Source of the DNA: Candidatus Aminicenantota bacterium
GTDB lineage: Bacteria; Acidobacteriota; Aminicenantia; UBA2199
Direction: 5' to 3'
Assembly (NCBI GenBank): GCA_030671465.1
Contig: DAOVIP010000071.1
Span: 1-8,065, forward strand
Length of the DNA: 8,065 nt
Position 1 is the stretch's first letter, and every line of letters starts with the position of its first letter. Under the pieces are notes generated by a model. It ran no database searches and had not been told where the DNA came from. It saw nothing but the letters and a program-made list of their open reading frames with translations. Below, one piece after another: positions 6,206 to 8,065 of the stretch. A program made the position numbers and the translations under genes.

Positions 6206-7225
6206 ATGCCTAAGGATCTTTATGCTCAATCGGGTGTGGATATTAACAAAGGGAATCAAGCAGTCAAGAAGATTAAGGAAATGGTTAAAAAACTGGGTAT
6301 TCAGGAAATCGGAAAATTCAGTGGATTTTTCCCTCTGAAACAAAAAACTCGAAATCCGATACTGGTTTCCTCTGCAGACGGCGTGGGAACCAAATTAAAA
6401 ATTGCTTTCTTAATGGATAAACATGATACCATTGGAAAAGATTTGGTCAATCATTGTATTAATGACATACTGGTATACGGGGCAAAACCATTGTTTTTCT
6501 TGGATTATATTTCCACCGGGAAACTGGAACCGGCAATTGTTTCCTCGGTTGTTTCTGGAATTTTGGAAGGATGTGTTGAAAATGAATTTGTTCTACTGGG
6601 AGGAGAAACCGCAGAAATGCCCGGATTCTATAGCCCTGGTGAATATGATCTTGCCGGTTTTATTGTTGGACTTGTGGAAAAAAAGAAGGTTATCGATGGA
6701 TTGAAAATCAAGAAAGGGGATCTGGTTATCGGATTGCCTTCATCAGGGCTTCATACCAATGGATACTCTCTGGCCAGAAATATTGTTTTTGAAAAATTAC
6801 AGTTAAAGGTTGATAGTCCGGTGGAAGGATTGGAAAAAACCATTGGGGAAGAATTGCTGGAAGTCCACAGGTCCTATTTAAGGCCTGTACAAACCCTGAT
6901 TGCCAAAGATTTGATAAAAGGAATGGCTCACATTACCGGGGGGGGGTTCATTGATAATATCCCCCGCATTTTACCAGATGATCTGGGAGCGCAGATCGAA
7001 AGAATCTGGCCAGTTCCCTCTATTTTTGAGTTTCTGGTTAAAGCCGGGAAAATCAGTAAACGCGAGCAGTTTCGAGTTTTCAATATGGGAATAGGCATGG
7101 TCTTGATTATTGATAAAAATAATTTATCAAAGGTTGAAAAAGTATTAAACTCAAATAAAGAAAAATATTTTTTAATAGGACAGGTAAAGGAAACAAAAGG
7201 AAAAAACAGAATAAGTATTAATTGA
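6206..7225 (+). CDS. purM: Phosphoribosylformylglycinamidine cyclo-ligase (AIR synthetase)
   Basis: Fifth step of de novo purine synthesis: ATP-dependent closure of FGAM to 5-aminoimidazole ribonucleotide, in the cytoplasm. The 339 residues are full length. The N-terminal YAQSGVDI (6-13) is the family opening. ADGVGTK (57-63) is the nucleotide-binding motif. VNHCINDILVYGAKPLFFLDY (81-101), LGGETAEMPGFY (131-142), GLPSSGLHTNGYSL (176-189) and HITGGGFIDNIPR (242-254) follow in family order, covering both the AIRS and AIRS_C domains. It has its own promoter and a strong leader. No other purine gene is present, so purM stands outside a pur operon within the limits of this window. The three glycines at 245-247 are all encoded GGG, making an uninterrupted run of nine G. 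The reading frame is intact across it. Confidence 0.97.
   Translation: MPKDLYAQSGVDINKGNQAVKKIKEMVKKLGIQEIGKFSGFFPLKQKTRNPILVSSADGVGTKLKIAFLMDKHDTIGKDLVNHCINDILVYGAKPLFFLDYISTGKLEPAIVSSVVSGILEGCVENEFVLLGGETAEMPGFYSPGEYDLAGFIVGLVEKKKVIDGLKIKKGDLVIGLPSSGLHTNGYSLARNIVFEKLQLKVDSPVEGLEKTIGEELLEVHRSYLRPVQTLIAKDLIKGMAHITGGGFIDNIPRILPDDLGAQIERIWPVPSIFEFLVKAGKISKREQFRVFNMGIGMVLIIDKNNLSKVEKVLNSNKEKYFLIGQVKETKGKNRISIN
6938..6946 (+). repeat. G9 homopolymer inside purM
   Basis: Nine consecutive G encode Gly245-Gly247 of the conserved TGGGF motif. Synonymous GGA/GGT/GGC codons would have broken the run. Such tracts are prone to slippage and to sequencing length errors; as given, the frame is correct. Confidence 0.9.
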
Positions 7226-7267
7226 TTAACTGCATTCCCCTAAAACCAATGGGGTCACATTTTTGTA

Positions 7268-8065
7268 ATGTCAATAAAGTATATTAAAGCTGCTTCTCAC
7301 TCTCCTATGGATGGATTTGTTAAAGAAATATTTAGCCAAATAAAGCATGATTTTGGGGCAGTCGTGGGACCTTTCTTACTCCACTCGCCGTACCCAAGGG
7401 TATTAGGGGGAGTATGGGCTGCTTGCAGAGAAACAGAGTTAATAATTGGTGTGGTGTCCCGCAATGTAAAAGAAGTCATTGCTTCTACTGTTTCACAAAT
7501 AAATCGGTGCCCATATTGTGTTGATGCTCATACGATTATGCTAAATGCAGAGGGGGAGCATAAAGTTGCCAGATTGCTATCTGCTGACGCTGCAAATGAT
7601 ATTACTGATTCTAAATTAAAAACCCTTTGGGAATGGGCATCATCCACTCGGTCACCGAAAGCGGATATTATTCTTGCTCCGCCTTTTTCTTTACAAGAAG
7701 CGCCTGAAATAATTGGTATGGCGGTCTTTTATCATTATATAAACAAGATGGTGACCGTTTTTTTAAGTGAAACGCCACTGCCATTAAATGTTAGATGGAT
7801 GAAAGTGATCATGAAGAGAATAGCCGGGTGGTATTTTTCTTTGTCTACAAGACGTTCTAAGTCATGTGGTGAATCATTAAAATTTATTCCTTATGCTAGA
7901 TTGCCAGAAGACATGGGTTGGGCAGAAGCCTCCCCCTCAATATCTAAAGCTTTTGCTGGATTTTCCGCTGTTGTTGATGAGGTTGGAAGCAGGTTCCTTC
8001 CTGATGAAGTACGCCAGTGTGTACAAAAGTATATTCACTCATGGAATGGTGAATATCCAGGAATG
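7268..8065 (+). CDS. Carboxymuconolactone decarboxylase / AhpD-like protein (3' end outside window)
   Basis: The frame from ATG 7268 stays open to the right edge: 266 codons with no stop. It contains RCPYCVDAHT, the CxxC-xxx-H redox motif of the AhpD/CMD superfamily. Glu69, Cys81, Cys84 and His88 have exactly the spacing of the M. tuberculosis AhpD catalytic residues Glu118, Cys130, Cys133 and His137. This points to an alkylhydroperoxidase-like thiol redox activity rather than a true decarboxylase; substrate and electron donor are unknown. The N-terminal pattern (an IKYI start, HDFG at 27-30, then VWAACRE) recalls a longer CMD family of roughly 350-400 residues, so a second helical region may be cut off. 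No Shine-Dalgarno is visible before the ATG; Met14 (7307) is a less likely start. Two sampled lines are 45-50% G+C, richer than purM. It starts 42 bases after purM and may read through from it. Confidence 0.82.
   Translation, partial: MSIKYIKAASHSPMDGFVKEIFSQIKHDFGAVVGPFLLHSPYPRVLGGVWAACRETELIIGVVSRNVKEVIASTVSQINRCPYCVDAHTIMLNAEGEHKVARLLSADAANDITDSKLKTLWEWASSTRSPKADIILAPPFSLQEAPEIIGMAVFYHYINKMVTVFLSETPLPLNVRWMKVIMKRIAGWYFSLSTRRSKSCGESLKFIPYARLPEDMGWAEASPSISKAFAGFSAVVDEVGSRFLPDEVRQCVQKYIHSWNGEYPGM

Noticed and set aside
7237..7264. Possible rho-independent terminator after purM: CCCC 7237-7240 with GGGG 7251-7254, then a T-run.
   Set aside because: The stem is only four pairs with a ten-base loop, and the T-run does not directly follow it. 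Read-through into the next gene is equally likely.

Overview
The window holds ordinary bacterial housekeeping genes interleaved with a signalling gene and a transporter. It reads as a moderately AT-rich chromosome (sampled 60-base lines run from about 23% to 50% G+C) using the standard code, with GTG as well as ATG starts and Shine-Dalgarno leaders. A YfcC-type carrier and a large hybrid kinase with a GGIAHDFNN H-box would fit an anaerobic or fermentative Gram-negative lineage such as a deltaproteobacterium or a member of the FCB group. That placement is a guess and no marker here settles it.

Layout, left to right. (1) 1-2626, plus strand: the tail of an unrecognised gene, then cysS (cysteinyl-tRNA synthetase), then a compact hemW-like radical SAM gene. 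They are spaced like an operon. (2) 2676-4460, minus strand: a membrane-anchored PAS hybrid histidine kinase, more AT-rich than its neighbours and with its own strong leader. A 19-base perfect direct repeat brackets it; one copy lies in the last codons of hemW, the other between the kinase start and the yfcC stop. (3) 4609-6036, minus strand: a YfcC/DcuC-family carrier with a good sigma70-type promoter. (4) 6037-6205: a divergent control region with promoters facing both ways and short repeats that could be operators. (5) 6206-7225, plus strand: purM, complete, with a run of nine G inside the gene. (6) 7268 to the right edge, plus strand: the N-terminal 266 codons of a carboxymuconolactone decarboxylase/AhpD-like protein with an intact E-C-C-H active-site pattern, cut off by the end of the window.

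The genes do not form one pathway. CysS serves translation, HemW heme handling, PurM purine synthesis, YfcC solute transport, and the AhpD-like protein possibly peroxide reduction. I see no CRISPR array, rRNA, tRNA, transposase, integrase, toxin-antitoxin pair or defence system. The least ordinary feature is the repeat-bracketed kinase, which looks like a roughly 1.95-kb insertion at the 3' end of hemW that left hemW intact. The window does not appear to contain a new multi-gene system.
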